Source: Candidatus Babelota bacterium
GTDB taxonomy: Bacteria; Babelota; Babeliae; Babelales; Vermiphilaceae
DNA: 64,000 nucleotides
Direction of reading: 5' to 3'
Assembly: GCA_029262595.1 (NCBI GenBank)
Contig: JAJCZB010000071.1
Span: 114,575-178,574, forward strand
Shown here: positions 52,442-61,295 of the stretch, piece by piece
Layout: each line of letters starts with the position of its first letter
Position numbering within the stretch: the stretch's first letter is position 1
Position numbers and translations under genes: made by a program
Notes under the pieces: generated by a model
What the model saw: only the letters and a program-made list of their open reading frames with translations
The model's database searches: none
Told to the model about the DNA's origin: nothing

Positions 52442-52724
52442 TGAAGAGTTGCGTCAGGTGCGTGAACAATTCTTTTCAGCATACGGGCATAATGAGGTAT
52501 TGGCTATGTGGGCCAAAGATCACGGTAAGTTTTTGATTGAAGAAGTGGAGCGTTTGAGGGAGCCGACATATTTGGAGTTCAATACTTCACCAGTGGATTT
52601 GCCCGAGGCACGAGAGATTAGAGAAGCACGAGAATTTCGACGTATGACTCAGATGGGTCTGGTTGCGATTATTCTTAGTTTTGTACTCAATGCGTATCTG
52701 GTGATTAGGCTCTTATCGACTTAG
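52407..52724 (+). CDS. Small membrane protein, C-terminal anchor
   Basis: 105 residues: charged helical body and a hydrophobic end (MGLVAIILSFVLNAYLVIRLL). Overlaps the previous gene by 35 bases. Function unknown. Confidence 0.72.
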   Translation: MKTKTKQTLKTDEELRQVREQFFSAYGHNEVLAMWAKDHGKFLIEEVERLREPTYLEFNTSPVDLPEAREIREAREFRRMTQMGLVAIILSFVLNAYLVIRLLST

Positions 52725-52732
52725 GTTTTGAA

Positions 52733-53332
52733 ATGAAGTTACCACTTGAAAAGGCCATGGAGCTGTTCTTCAACAAAGCGTTGAATGCGGCTCTCAAGAC
52801 GCCCGAGGCTTCCATGGAGGACTTGGGGCTCGCAACCCTCGCCGGCGCGATCCACGCGGCCCGTGAGGACGTCCCAGAGGCCATTGAGGACTTCCCCATC
52901 ACATTCGTGAATATGCACCTTGTTGAGCAAGATGGGGAAGTCTGTCTTTATTGGGGCACCGAGAAGAAGATCTTGGCCTGGACCATAGACACAAAGCAGA
53001 TGGAGCAACTATGCATGTGGCTGCCAGCTCGTTTGTCGGTAATCAAAGATCGTGTAGCAGGGGAGCGAAAGAAACGATTCTCAAGAGGCGCTGAGATGGC
53101 CATCATGGATTATAAGGCGGGCGCACCATATCGGAGTAAGTCCAGACTTGGAACCGTGGCTCTTCAGGGTTACGAGGAAAAGTTGTCAGAGCTGATGAAT
53201 CCTTTGGTGCTGGCTTTGGTTCACTTGCCAGAGCGTGATCAATTATTGAAAGCGAAAGAAATGATGCGTTCGGGTGAACATCCACCGGGATGTGTGAAAT
53301 GGTCGTTGGACCAGCTCGGAGTGAAAGCATGA
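52733..53332 (+). CDS. Unknown protein (199 aa)
   Basis: Alpha/beta protein with no recognised motif; basic end of the middle part (GERKKRFSRG). Start ATG. Followed by overlapping small genes. Confidence 0.75.
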   Translation: MKLPLEKAMELFFNKALNAALKTPEASMEDLGLATLAGAIHAAREDVPEAIEDFPITFVNMHLVEQDGEVCLYWGTEKKILAWTIDTKQMEQLCMWLPARLSVIKDRVAGERKKRFSRGAEMAIMDYKAGAPYRSKSRLGTVALQGYEEKLSELMNPLVLALVHLPERDQLLKAKEMMRSGEHPPGCVKWSLDQLGVKA

Positions 53333-53559
53333 GTACGGATCCCAATGAGAAAGAATTAGAACTCCTCAAACACATAATTTACAAAGTGAGGATTATGTGT
53401 TTATACGAATCAGATAAGGGCGTGGACAGAATTCAGGTGAGTCGGATAGCTCGAGCGATTGATGAAGAACTGGGGCCTTCTGAACATTTGGACAATTGGC
53501 TTGAGGAGCTGCGCAAAACCAATCGTGAAAGAGATGAACTTCTAGGAATAAAAGAATGA
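53329..53559 (+). CDS. Unknown small helical protein
   Basis: 76 residues, charged helix (ELELLKHIIYK...). ATGA coupling to the previous gene; CGGAG upstream. Function unknown. Confidence 0.7.
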   Translation: MSTDPNEKELELLKHIIYKVRIMCLYESDKGVDRIQVSRIARAIDEELGPSEHLDNWLEELRKTNRERDELLGIKE

Positions 53560-53756
53560 ACTCGTTGAAAGCAATGCACGCTATCGTTACTGATCTCATG
53601 GATGATCCACAAGCGAATATGCAGGATATTGTTTACCATCTCAAATGTGCAGGAGCTGAAGGTAAAGATGTAAAGAATGCCTTAGTCAAGGCTCAAGAAA
53701 TTATTGAAAAAATGAAGGACTTGAACACAGAAGTTGATAAGATCACAAGTCATTAG
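53556..53756 (+). CDS. Unknown small helical protein
   Basis: 66 residues, acidic helices, ATGA coupling. Function unknown. Confidence 0.68.
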   Translation: MNSLKAMHAIVTDLMDDPQANMQDIVYHLKCAGAEGKDVKNALVKAQEIIEKMKDLNTEVDKITSH

Positions 53757-53771
53757 AACCGGGAGATTCAA

Positions 53772-54281
53772 ATGAAAATCTATGTAGCGTCGTCTTGGCG
53801 TAACGAATATTTCGACACCGTAGTGAAGGCTCTCGAAGGAGTCGGTCACACGGTCTATAACTTTCGTAATCCTGAACATGCTTTTGATTGGGCGGATCTC
53901 GATCCTAATTGGGAGAACTGGGAATTTTCAGATTACGTAAAGTATCGGAAGGATGATCGCGCGGTAGACGGATTCTTGAACGACACGAAAGCATTGCGTG
54001 AGTGTGATGCGTTAGTTCTTGTCCTACCATGCGGGAACAGTTCACACTTAGAGCTCGGCTTCGCTGTTGGTCAGAAGAAACGCACCTTTGTGTTGTGGGC
54101 AGAGGATACACGACCCGATCTCATGTACGGAATGTGTACTGCGATCTGTGAAACATTGCCCGTTTTGATTGGTGCTATAGGTATGGATGAAAAGACACCG
54201 TTCATAACACCTTTGGCGACCGCAGTACATGATGACCCTGAGGGTTTTGAAAATGCAGTCAAAGAGCGAACGTCAGTTTGA
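53772..54281 (+). CDS. Nucleoside 2-deoxyribosyltransferase-like protein
   Basis: 169 residues. MKIYVASSWRNEYF, GHTVYNFRNP and the catalytic-type PCGNSSHLELG (Glu 94) match the nucleoside 2-deoxyribosyltransferase-like fold, which swaps bases on 2-deoxyribosides. Probably nucleotide salvage or modification during infection. GGGAG precedes the ATG. Confidence 0.82.
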   Translation: MKIYVASSWRNEYFDTVVKALEGVGHTVYNFRNPEHAFDWADLDPNWENWEFSDYVKYRKDDRAVDGFLNDTKALRECDALVLVLPCGNSSHLELGFAVGQKKRTFVLWAEDTRPDLMYGMCTAICETLPVLIGAIGMDEKTPFITPLATAVHDDPEGFENAVKERTSV

Positions 54282-54504
54282 TCGGTTAGAGCCTGGCATG
54301 AAAGTTCGGGTGTACCACTGCCGGACAAAGGTGGAATATATTTACACAGTGACTCGTGTGGAGACAGATCGATTTTATGCCACAAGAGACAATGAGCCTG
54401 CGGTAGAGCTATTCTGGTACAAGTCCATGGAAGATATGTGGTGGGATATAGATACGCCTGAGCTGGAGAAGAAGTGTGCAGCAATCACGGAAGAAAAGTA
54501 TTGA
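54253..54504 (+). CDS. Unknown small protein
   Basis: 83 residues, beta-rich with basic and aromatic residues (KVRVYHCRTKVEYIYTVTRVETDRFY). Overlaps its upstream neighbour by 29 bases. Function unknown. Confidence 0.7.
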   Translation: MQSKSERQFDRLEPGMKVRVYHCRTKVEYIYTVTRVETDRFYATRDNEPAVELFWYKSMEDMWWDIDTPELEKKCAAITEEKY

Positions 54505-54679
54505 TGACACACCTGCTCCGCTTCGCAGGATAGTTGAACGCTTGGTGTACGAAGGTAATTATTCCCATTGGTGCTTACTGGAATGTGGGCATGGAAAGTC
54601 GAGTAGAGGATGGCGGAAAGCCAGATGCCCTCAGTGCAAAGAGTTGTCCCTTCGAAATGGAACTTCGTTGCGGCCGTAG
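54476..54679 (+). CDS. Small zinc-ribbon protein
   Basis: 67 residues from GTG behind GGAGAAGAAGT. C-x4-CGH and CPQC (WCLLECGHGK...ARCPQCK) give a zinc site. Role unknown. Confidence 0.68.
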   Translation: MQQSRKKSIDDTPAPLRRIVERLVYEGNYSHWCLLECGHGKSSRGWRKARCPQCKELSLRNGTSLRP

Positions 54680-54816
54680 CTTTTGACGCAGTAGCGTGGA
54701 TATGTGTTGCTTGGGCTATTATTGAGAAAGAAGCTTCCATGTGGTGGTTTCTTATCCCGTGCTTATTCGCCACTACAGGATTGAAGGACTATATGAAGGG
54801 CTATTCAGGCAAATGA
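54610..54816 (+). CDS. Small membrane protein, two segments
   Basis: 68 residues with two hydrophobic stretches (about 20-40 and 44-58). Overlaps the previous gene by 70 bases. Function unknown; could be an inner-membrane modulator. Confidence 0.55.
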   Translation: MAESQMPSVQRVVPSKWNFVAAVAFDAVAWICVAWAIIEKEASMWWFLIPCLFATTGLKDYMKGYSGK

Positions 54817-55151
54817 AATATTCACCTTATATCGGAACTGGCGATTCTCAATGTCCTCATTGTGGCGTAGTTTTGCAGTCGCCCGAGTTTGAACGGCATA
54901 TGGCAAATGCTCATCCCGAGCCAGCGCCTGAAGATCCATGGGCTGGAATAAATGCTCTTTTGAAGCGTGCTCAGGATCGGTATGAAGAAGAGGAACGTTT
55001 GCGCTTGGATGAGTTGTCCAAGGTAGAGAAGAGCAAAGCCAGCTTAGGTGAAATGATGAAAGCTCGTCAAGATTACCGTATGGATAAGTTACGACAGCAA
55101 GTGGAAGATGTATTTTGGCCGAGGCGTTTTGAACGTTTGAATATGAGGTAG
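54813..55151 (+). CDS. C2H2-type small protein
   Basis: 112 residues from the ATG overlapping the previous stop. One zinc finger-like unit CPHC...H-x4-H (QCPHCGVVLQSPEFERHMANAH) then a charged helix. Probably binds nucleic acid. Confidence 0.7.
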   Translation: MKYSPYIGTGDSQCPHCGVVLQSPEFERHMANAHPEPAPEDPWAGINALLKRAQDRYEEEERLRLDELSKVEKSKASLGEMMKARQDYRMDKLRQQVEDVFWPRRFERLNMR

Positions 55152-55154
55152 ACT

Positions 55155-55367
55155 ATGTTGGTAATAATTCTAGGAATCGTGGCGGCCGGAGCCATTACAG
55201 CAGCCTGGGTGTTGAGCGTAAAACTTACCGCCAAGGAAGGAGAGCGTCTGCTCCTTCGAGAACAGCTAAGATACAACCAAGACATAATCAACGATAAGTG
55301 CCGGAAGATCAACTCGCTTGAGCATGATATCCGGGAGTTGAAGAAGCCTGAGAAAGACAAGGAATGA
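55155..55367 (+). CDS. Small membrane protein with coiled coil
   Basis: 70 residues: one N-terminal hydrophobic helix then a charged coiled coil, the shape of an inner-membrane spanin subunit. No matching outer lipoprotein overlaps it here, so the role is open. Confidence 0.7.
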   Translation: MLVIILGIVAAGAITAAWVLSVKLTAKEGERLLLREQLRYNQDIINDKCRKINSLEHDIRELKKPEKDKE

Positions 55368-56281
55368 AGTATCTTACATGCGAACTTGTTTACCACCTTG
55401 AGTCGGACGGTCGTGAGTCGTCAGAGGAAATGTTCATCACTTTTACTAGCAGGCGTTGGTGGTTCCCGTTTATCAAGAGACGGCATGTTTTCTCAGGCTT
55501 CGCGCGGAGTGAGACGGTAAAGACCGAGGATGGTAAGGGTCATTGGGTGAATATGGCCACTCGGGAGGTTGTTCGCGCGGGTACTGAGCGTAAAAAGGTT
55601 CCAGTGGGAACCTGGGTTGATTGTTTCAACACAGAGCAAACTAGACATGAGTGGAAGATTGTGTCGTTGTATCCTGGGAGTCTTCAAGAGAAGCTTGATA
55701 AAATATATGATCGCCAGTATTCACGATTAGTAGAAGTCCATAAGCGGAAACAAGCTGAAAAAGCGGAGAAGGCTGCTCTTATTAAATTGCGCCCTGACGT
55801 AAGTGAGTCTTTTGAAGAATGGGGTGACAGATTTTTCAATCAGTGGAGTGATGCTAACGAAAAGTACAACAGCGACAATTTGGTCAATCCCGATCATCCT
55901 GACTATTTAGTAAAGAAAGAGCATCCTGGGAAGCGTCCGAATGTGTCCAAAATTGGAGATGAGTATCAGGAATTGGTGGATGAACAATGGAACTATATAG
56001 AGTATTGGATCAAATGTTTCTTTGTCCAACCCGTCGAAAAGGCGATAAAGTTTTTAGAGGTGATAGAGGCCGAGGGAAAGAAACAAAATTCAGAGTCGTG
56101 TTTCAGTATGATGGAAGCAGTCAAAAGGCTTCGGGATATTATAGGTAATGCAGATAAAGATAAATTGAAAACAACGAAAGGCACTGTAAGGTGCAATCAT
56201 TGTGGTAAAGAACACGAAGCTTGGCGAACCTTTTGCCCTTCATGTTGGAAAGAAATGAGGATTTATGCCCGCCAATCTTGA
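55364..56281 (+). CDS. Unknown protein with C-terminal zinc ribbon
   Basis: 305 residues. The last 40 residues hold CNHCGKEHEAWRTFCPSC, a zinc ribbon. The body is basic and helical. ATGA coupling to the small membrane protein. Function unknown. Confidence 0.78.
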   Translation: MKYLTCELVYHLESDGRESSEEMFITFTSRRWWFPFIKRRHVFSGFARSETVKTEDGKGHWVNMATREVVRAGTERKKVPVGTWVDCFNTEQTRHEWKIVSLYPGSLQEKLDKIYDRQYSRLVEVHKRKQAEKAEKAALIKLRPDVSESFEEWGDRFFNQWSDANEKYNSDNLVNPDHPDYLVKKEHPGKRPNVSKIGDEYQELVDEQWNYIEYWIKCFFVQPVEKAIKFLEVIEAEGKKQNSESCFSMMEAVKRLRDIIGNADKDKLKTTKGTVRCNHCGKEHEAWRTFCPSCWKEMRIYARQS

Positions 56282-56591
56282 TGAGATCACTTCGATAAAC
56301 GTGACGCGTACTACGCATACCGATGATCATTACGATTGCTCGTTGATCAAAGGTAACACGCTACTTTTGCAATTGAATAACTGCTCTCGAGATACGGCTA
56401 TAGCTTTGATTTGGGAATGTGTCGATGCGCCGACTGGTGGTTCTTTTCAATTCAGCACACCTCAGTATGAAATTGATAATTACAAAAAGTGGCTTAGCGC
56501 CACGAGAGAAGACCAGGATGTTGAACGTTTCAAGAAGATGATTGATGATGCTTTCACTTTTGCAGATAGTCAGGAGGTAGACGCCCAATGA
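56265..56591 (+). CDS. Unknown small protein
   Basis: 108 residues, alpha/beta. GAGG precedes the ATG. No family recognised. Confidence 0.7.
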   Translation: MPANLDEITSINVTRTTHTDDHYDCSLIKGNTLLLQLNNCSRDTAIALIWECVDAPTGGSFQFSTPQYEIDNYKKWLSATREDQDVERFKKMIDDAFTFADSQEVDAQ

Positions 56592-56932
56592 GTAATGACC
56601 CGACGAATCCAAATCACTATGTCAATGCAGGTATCTCAGGTTTAGAGGTAGGTGCGCGTTCAGGAAAAGACAAAGATTTCGCATATGTGAATGTTTCCAA
56701 GTATCTGCTTCGCGCGGAGCTCAAAGGAAGCGAGACATTGCTGACAGATCTGAAGAAGGCGCGCTGGTATCTGAATTGGGTGATCGCTCGAGAAGCTGGT
56801 GTCAAGCCTTTCAATAAGGATCGAGATCCGGACTTTCCAAATGAGCTCACTTGTGAAGCATATGCTCGATCGGAGCATCCATTAGAACAAGATTTGACTG
56901 CTTTTATAAACGGGGATAAGCCTGTAGAATAG
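56588..56932 (+). CDS. DUF3310-like protein
   Basis: 114 residues. HYVNAGISGLEV...FAYVNVSKYLLRAELKG...LLTDLKKARWYLNWV matches the remembered DUF3310 pattern (HY...N-x-x-KYL-x-RA-x-x-KG...DL-x-KA-x-WYL), common in phages next to nucleotide genes; function unproven. Recurring AGGAGGTAGAC upstream. Confidence 0.78.
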   Translation: MSNDPTNPNHYVNAGISGLEVGARSGKDKDFAYVNVSKYLLRAELKGSETLLTDLKKARWYLNWVIAREAGVKPFNKDRDPDFPNELTCEAYARSEHPLEQDLTAFINGDKPVE

Positions 56933-56954
56933 GCCTAACCAAAGAGAGGTAGAC

Positions 56955-57362
56955 ATGGAACCGGGAAAGATCATTACCAGGGGTGACCCTGGGCATATTG
57001 ACTTGCAGAAAAACATTGGCGCATGGATGGATTCTTTCGATCCACCAATGACGGTGCCCGAACTCAAACTCAAACTTCGTGGTGAAATGGAAGAACTCCT
57101 TGAAGAGTTCGACCGTTATGATGTTCTCGTCAAAGAGTCGGGATTCAGTGAAGATATAGCTCTTCGGAGCCTTGAGAATATCAAGGACGAGATGGCTGAT
57201 GTCAACATCTTGTTAATGGCGGTCGCGGATCGTGTAGGGTTCTCCCTAGAGTCTCAAGCAAGACAGAAGATGAGGAAAAACTTTGGTCGTAGGTGGCGGA
57301 AGAAACCAGATGGGACTTGGCAACATGTCAAAAGAACCGATGACGAAGTGTCTACATCCTGA
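56955..57362 (+). CDS. MazG-like nucleotide pyrophosphohydrolase
   Basis: 135 residues. The acidic pattern E-M-E-E-L-x-E-E (44-51) and D-E-M-A-D (78-82) fits the all-alpha NTP pyrophosphatase family (MazG-like), which hydrolyses NTPs to NMPs. May clean non-canonical nucleotides or affect ppGpp-linked stress in the host. Site AGAGGTAGAC before the ATG. Confidence 0.78.
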   Translation: MEPGKIITRGDPGHIDLQKNIGAWMDSFDPPMTVPELKLKLRGEMEELLEEFDRYDVLVKESGFSEDIALRSLENIKDEMADVNILLMAVADRVGFSLESQARQKMRKNFGRRWRKKPDGTWQHVKRTDDEVSTS

Positions 57363-57537
57363 AGTGCCGTTGCTGTGTAAGCTCGGCTCTATTGTTATGC
57401 ATGTGGATGAGCTCTTTAGTGACGATAGCCATGCTTTCGATAAGATTGCATTGGAACAGTTGATGAAAGACCCAGATGTCCAGGAGTGGATTTTGGAGAT
57501 GGATGGTCTGTCGCTAATACCGAAGAAGAGATCATGA
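57325..57537 (+). CDS. Unknown small protein
   Basis: 70 residues from an ATG inside the end of the MazG-like gene. Overlaps the next ATG (ATGA). No motif recognised. Confidence 0.62.
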   Translation: MSKEPMTKCLHPEVPLLCKLGSIVMHVDELFSDDSHAFDKIALEQLMKDPDVQEWILEMDGLSLIPKKRS

Positions 57538-57884
57538 AAACATATTCCGGACCCCAGATTGAGAAGATGGAACAAAGGGAAGCTATTGGCATTGAGGGCG
57601 ATCCTTCTCCACGGCGGGCTAGAGGTTTGACTCATGAGGCGTTCGCCAAGGAATTATGTTTTGGTGCGGACTATGTAATTGTTCATGATGCGGATATTGG
57701 TACCGGTGAGAGTCGATGGTCGTTGCGTTGGTGCAAGCCAGGTGTATCTTTACCAGCAGAACCTTTGGTGTGGGGCTACAGTCCTGATGAGTTGCGTGCG
57801 AAGCTACACGCTATGTTGAAAGCATTGGACAAGCCGTATTTGAGGATACCGATAGAAGTTCAGATGATTACAGAAAGGCATTGA
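57534..57884 (+). CDS. Unknown small protein
   Basis: 116 residues, alpha/beta, start ATG overlapping the previous stop. One base before the GroES gene. Function unknown. Confidence 0.7.
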   Translation: MKTYSGPQIEKMEQREAIGIEGDPSPRRARGLTHEAFAKELCFGADYVIVHDADIGTGESRWSLRWCKPGVSLPAEPLVWGYSPDELRAKLHAMLKALDKPYLRIPIEVQMITERH

Positions 57885-57885
57885 A

Positions 57886-58191
57886 ATGAATTTAGAACCG
57901 TTAGGAGATCGCGTTATTGTAGAGCGTGATGAGGCAGCTGATAAATCTGCAGGTGGGATCATCCTGCCTGATGCGGCCAAGGAGAAGATGAACCGTGGTA
58001 CCGTGAGGGCTGTGGGACCGGGTGCGATCAAAGGCGGAGCTATGGTATCGCCGACACCCATTGCTGTGGCCGTGAAAGATACGGTTTTGTTTTCCGAGTA
58101 TGCCGGATCTGAAGTGGAGTACGAAGGTAAGAAACTTGTAATTATGCGCGAGGACGACATCTTCGCCGTAGTGAGGGCCAAAAAGAAATGA
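57886..58191 (+). CDS. groES: GroES-like co-chaperonin
   Basis: 101 residues. Opens with LGDRVIVERDE and carries a mobile loop (ADKSAGGIILPDAAKEK, about 18-34) that contacts GroEL; ends with the usual DDIFAVV strand. It should cap host GroEL to fold phage proteins, as T4 gp31 does. No GroEL gene is in the window. It overlaps the next gene by four bases. Confidence 0.93.
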   Translation: MNLEPLGDRVIVERDEAADKSAGGIILPDAAKEKMNRGTVRAVGPGAIKGGAMVSPTPIAVAVKDTVLFSEYAGSEVEYEGKKLVIMREDDIFAVVRAKKK

Positions 58192-58814
58192 TAGTAAAGA
58201 CGCGTAAGAAATCAGAAGCGAAGAATACGCTGACACCGGCGAAGGTGTTTTCCAAGTTCATGCATCACCTGCGCAAGCAGTTGTCTGAGTTCAATATTGA
58301 GATGGGTCTCAAGAAGAAGCCCGAGCGCGGCGAGGATTTTCGACGTATCATTTTAGTTGATGGGTATGAGGTGACTGTCGCTGTATCAGAAGTTCCTCGG
58401 TACAGGCTCTCCACTGAAGATGTACGCTACAGCATTCAGGCGTTCGGTACGGCCGCGTACTATCATTCTTGTAAACAAACGTTCACACAGACTACGAAGG
58501 ACTTTCGACCCGAGTCTGCAGCTAAGCGGCTAGGCCGTTGCATCATCCGCTGGAAGGCTGAGCATCATGAGTGGCAGGAGAAGAGAAAAGCCGAGACTGC
58601 GTACAGGGTAGCTGGCGAGAAGTTGGTGAAACCTTTCGTTCGTTTTGGGCAGAAGGGTTACCGCAAGACCGCCAAGTTCAAGATGGAAAAGGAAACGTAC
58701 GAAGTGGACATCGATGTTTTTCGCGACAAGATCAAGATCGAGTATGAGATCAAAGACCAGAAGCATGCCAAGCGTGTGCTGGCCAAACTGAAGAAGGCAG
58801 GCTTACTCCTGTAA
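58188..58814 (+). CDS. Unknown basic protein (208 aa)
   Basis: Strongly basic, Lys/Arg-rich, helical; coupled to GroES by ATGA. No recognised motif. Likely nucleic-acid or ribosome contact, but this is a guess from charge. Confidence 0.75.
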   Translation: MIVKTRKKSEAKNTLTPAKVFSKFMHHLRKQLSEFNIEMGLKKKPERGEDFRRIILVDGYEVTVAVSEVPRYRLSTEDVRYSIQAFGTAAYYHSCKQTFTQTTKDFRPESAAKRLGRCIIRWKAEHHEWQEKRKAETAYRVAGEKLVKPFVRFGQKGYRKTAKFKMEKETYEVDIDVFRDKIKIEYEIKDQKHAKRVLAKLKKAGLLL

Positions 58815-58835
58815 ACAACGAACTAGAGGTAGACA

Positions 58836-59684
58836 ATGCAATTAGTAGAACCCCAAGTGGCGCTGTTCGCAGAGCCCAAGATTGATTTCGAGTCCATACG
58901 TGGATACCTGGAAGCCATTGGCGCTGGGGCATATGAGATCGATCCCAACATATCAGACATTGAAAATTTGGTGATGATCGCCGGAAAGGCTTGTTACAAG
59001 TCCTTCATTCCAGAGCTCAACCCCAATGTGACTAAGGTACGTGACGATCCTGCAGCATACCTGGCAAACATCAATGCCACAGGTCATGGCAGCATTCTCG
59101 AGCACGGCAATTTTACATTTATGTTCTGGAACGTGAGTCGTGTATTCACGCATGAACTGGTTCGCCACAGAGCAGGTACTGCGATGTCTCAGCAGAGCCT
59201 TAGGTACGTTCGGCTAACCGATATCGACATGTGGCTCCCCAAATGCATCAAGGACAATCCTGAGGCCGTGGCGATGTTCAAGGAAGCTGTTGAGTCGGCT
59301 GAGGGCTATCAGAAGAAGCTGGCAGATCTCTACGACATCAACAACCCAGAGTTCAACTTCGCGCTCAAGAAGATCCTAACATCCTCGTTCAGACGTATTG
59401 CTCCGATTGGCTTAGCCACAGAGATAATGTTTACCATGAACATCCGTACATTGCGGCACTTGATCCAGATCCGGAGCCACCGCACGTCGGAGGAAGAGAT
59501 TCGCACCGTGTTCGATCAGGTCGGCCAGATCATGGTTAAGAAGTGCCCGAACATATTCAGCGACTTCAAGCGCTTTGAACATGAAGGAATTGGGGAGTGG
59601 GTCTGTGATAACGCAGCCATGCCCTACGATGGTGTGAAGATCAAGAAGTTGAAGAAGGAACTTGAAGAACTTCAAGCGGCTTAG
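58836..59684 (+). CDS. thyX: Flavin-dependent thymidylate synthase
   Basis: 282 residues. The ThyX signature RHR...S-L-RY (Arg110-His-Arg112, Ser121, Tyr124) is present, as are FTHELVRHRAG-type surroundings. Converts dUMP to dTMP with FAD, folate and NADPH. Slightly longer than usual (220-250). Site TAGAGGTAGACA upstream. Supplies thymidine for phage replication. Confidence 0.93.
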   Translation: MQLVEPQVALFAEPKIDFESIRGYLEAIGAGAYEIDPNISDIENLVMIAGKACYKSFIPELNPNVTKVRDDPAAYLANINATGHGSILEHGNFTFMFWNVSRVFTHELVRHRAGTAMSQQSLRYVRLTDIDMWLPKCIKDNPEAVAMFKEAVESAEGYQKKLADLYDINNPEFNFALKKILTSSFRRIAPIGLATEIMFTMNIRTLRHLIQIRSHRTSEEEIRTVFDQVGQIMVKKCPNIFSDFKRFEHEGIGEWVCDNAAMPYDGVKIKKLKKELEELQAA

Positions 59685-59692
59685 GAGCAATT

Positions 59693-60094
59693 ATGAGTAC
59701 GCACACATTTGTCGATACGTTTGTTACCGTTCATTGTTACAAGTGCGGTGTAGCGTTTGGTATGACGGAGAGTATGCAAAAGAGACGGAGGGACGACGGA
59801 GAATCATTCTGGTGTCCTAATGGGCATAGCCAGTGTTATTGCGAATCCAATGTCAAGAAGTTGGAGAAGCAGTTGGCGCGAGAGAAGTCTCGGCATGATC
59901 AAACCGAAGCTTCGTTGCACCAAGTTAGAAGGGCGAGGGAGCGTACAGAGCGAAGGCTTTCAGCCACCAAAGGCGTTGTTACACGAATCAAGAATCGGGT
60001 AAAGAATGGCGTGTGCCCGTGTTGCAATCGCCATTTCAAGGACTTGCACAGACATATGAAGAATCAACATCCTGAGTATGGTGAAAGTGAATAA
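59693..60094 (+). CDS. Protein with two zinc-binding ends
   Basis: 133 residues: N-terminal CYKC...CPNGH...CYC ribbon, central charged coiled coil, C-terminal CPCCNRHFKDLHRHMKNQH finger of C2H2 type. Probably binds nucleic acid. Confidence 0.78.
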   Translation: MSTHTFVDTFVTVHCYKCGVAFGMTESMQKRRRDDGESFWCPNGHSQCYCESNVKKLEKQLAREKSRHDQTEASLHQVRRARERTERRLSATKGVVTRIKNRVKNGVCPCCNRHFKDLHRHMKNQHPEYGESE

Positions 60095-60275
60095 AAGCCA
60101 GGCAAAGAAAGAAGCGTATGCCCATGCGGCGTTGCTTATTCGATCAGCGTTGAACACAGGCCTTTCTGAGTTCACCGATATGATGAGCGGCGACCCCTTA
60201 GGCCAAGAGGATAACGCCCGGATATTGGAGGGTTTGGACGATATTGTATGTCAATTGGAAAGGCGATCTAGATGA
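60078..60275 (+). CDS. Unknown small protein
   Basis: 65 residues, helical, overlapping the previous gene by 17 bases. No motif recognised. Confidence 0.6.
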   Translation: MVKVNKSQAKKEAYAHAALLIRSALNTGLSEFTDMMSGDPLGQEDNARILEGLDDIVCQLERRSR

Positions 60276-60313
60276 GTATGTTACCCCCTAAAGATCGAGA
60301 TGCGGTATAGGCC

Positions 60314-60568
60314 ATGGCCTCGTTTATTTCTTTCATGGGTTCGTGTGTGCTTCAGGATTTTATTTTCGATGAGAAGGACAAAGAGAGATTCATTGAACAT
60401 TTTGTGTTGAGATGTGCCCATTTATCGCAGGTGCATCAACTCGAGCGTTTCATGAGTTATGCTGAAACCGGTAAGGTACACTCGTTTGTGGATTATCCTT
60501 CGCGTGAAAAAGAGAAAGCGATACTTAAACGGGAGATGCGTAATGATAAGGAAGTTGGAACTGGTTGA
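60314..60568 (+). CDS. Unknown small protein
   Basis: 84 residues, basic end (REKEKAILKREM). ATG with weak site AGGCC. Function unknown. Confidence 0.65.
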   Translation: MASFISFMGSCVLQDFIFDEKDKERFIEHFVLRCAHLSQVHQLERFMSYAETGKVHSFVDYPSREKEKAILKREMRNDKEVGTG

Positions 60569-60779
60569 ATTTGAAAGTTTGCCTGAGGGGCAGCGGTTTA
60601 CGTGTATGATCACGCGTTCACGATTTGGAACTGACGGTGTAAAATACGCGAAGTATGGCACTCAAGCAGTTCGGTTGCATGAGAACGGCGAGCCCTATCG
60701 TAATGATAAGGGTGAGTTAGAACCGGAAAATATTAGGGATGAGGTTGTTGGCGTTTGGAAGGAAGTTAGATATTTGTAA
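60543..60779 (+). CDS. Unknown small protein
   Basis: 78 residues from the ATG behind GGGAGATGCGTA, beta-rich with charged turns. Next gene follows with a one-base overlap. Function unknown. Confidence 0.72.
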   Translation: MIRKLELVEFESLPEGQRFTCMITRSRFGTDGVKYAKYGTQAVRLHENGEPYRNDKGELEPENIRDEVVGVWKEVRYL

Positions 60780-61288
60780 TGGCCCAAGCAATCAGAGATA
60801 AGGCGTACTATGACAAGACCACGCACGGGTCACACACTTCAGGTCGATTGGCTGAAGCTGCAGTTTATCAGGTATTTGATTTGCGCGAACCCTACGTTGA
60901 AGTGAAGGCCTGCCAGAAACGGCACCTTCGGGTAGTGATCAAGAAGAGTCAGGTAGACATATGGCCCTTCAAGACATACGTGGTTGTTGTTTACGACCGT
61001 GACTACGCGAGGTTGTCTTTTGAGCAGGCCTTCGAGAATCAGCTGATGTTTTTGTTTCTTACCGGCGCTGAGCTGATGAAGGTGGTAAAGAAACATGACG
61101 CAAACTTACGAACTTGTTATAGTCAGAAGTTACAGAAAGTAACACATCAGCATTATGAGATCCGTTACCAATGGATCATTGATTATTTGGTGAAGCGTGA
61201 CGGCCTTCTCTTCGCCAAGAATACAGTTGAGGGCCATGAGGTGTATGGAGAGATCCCACCTCCGGAGAAGCAGAAGCAGCTATTCTAG
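60779..61288 (+). CDS. Possible PD-(D/E)XK-fold nuclease-like protein
   Basis: 169 residues. RLAEAAVYQVF, then YVEVKACQKRHLRVVIKKSQVDIWPFKTYVVVVYDR recalls the E...ExK...Q-x(n)-Y core of restriction-type folds (Glu-Val-Lys near 42). The preceding Asp is not clear, so activity is uncertain. It could be a repair or resolvase-type nuclease. Confidence 0.5.
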   Translation: MAQAIRDKAYYDKTTHGSHTSGRLAEAAVYQVFDLREPYVEVKACQKRHLRVVIKKSQVDIWPFKTYVVVVYDRDYARLSFEQAFENQLMFLFLTGAELMKVVKKHDANLRTCYSQKLQKVTHQHYEIRYQWIIDYLVKRDGLLFAKNTVEGHEVYGEIPPPEKQKQLF

Positions 61289-61295
61289 GAGTATT

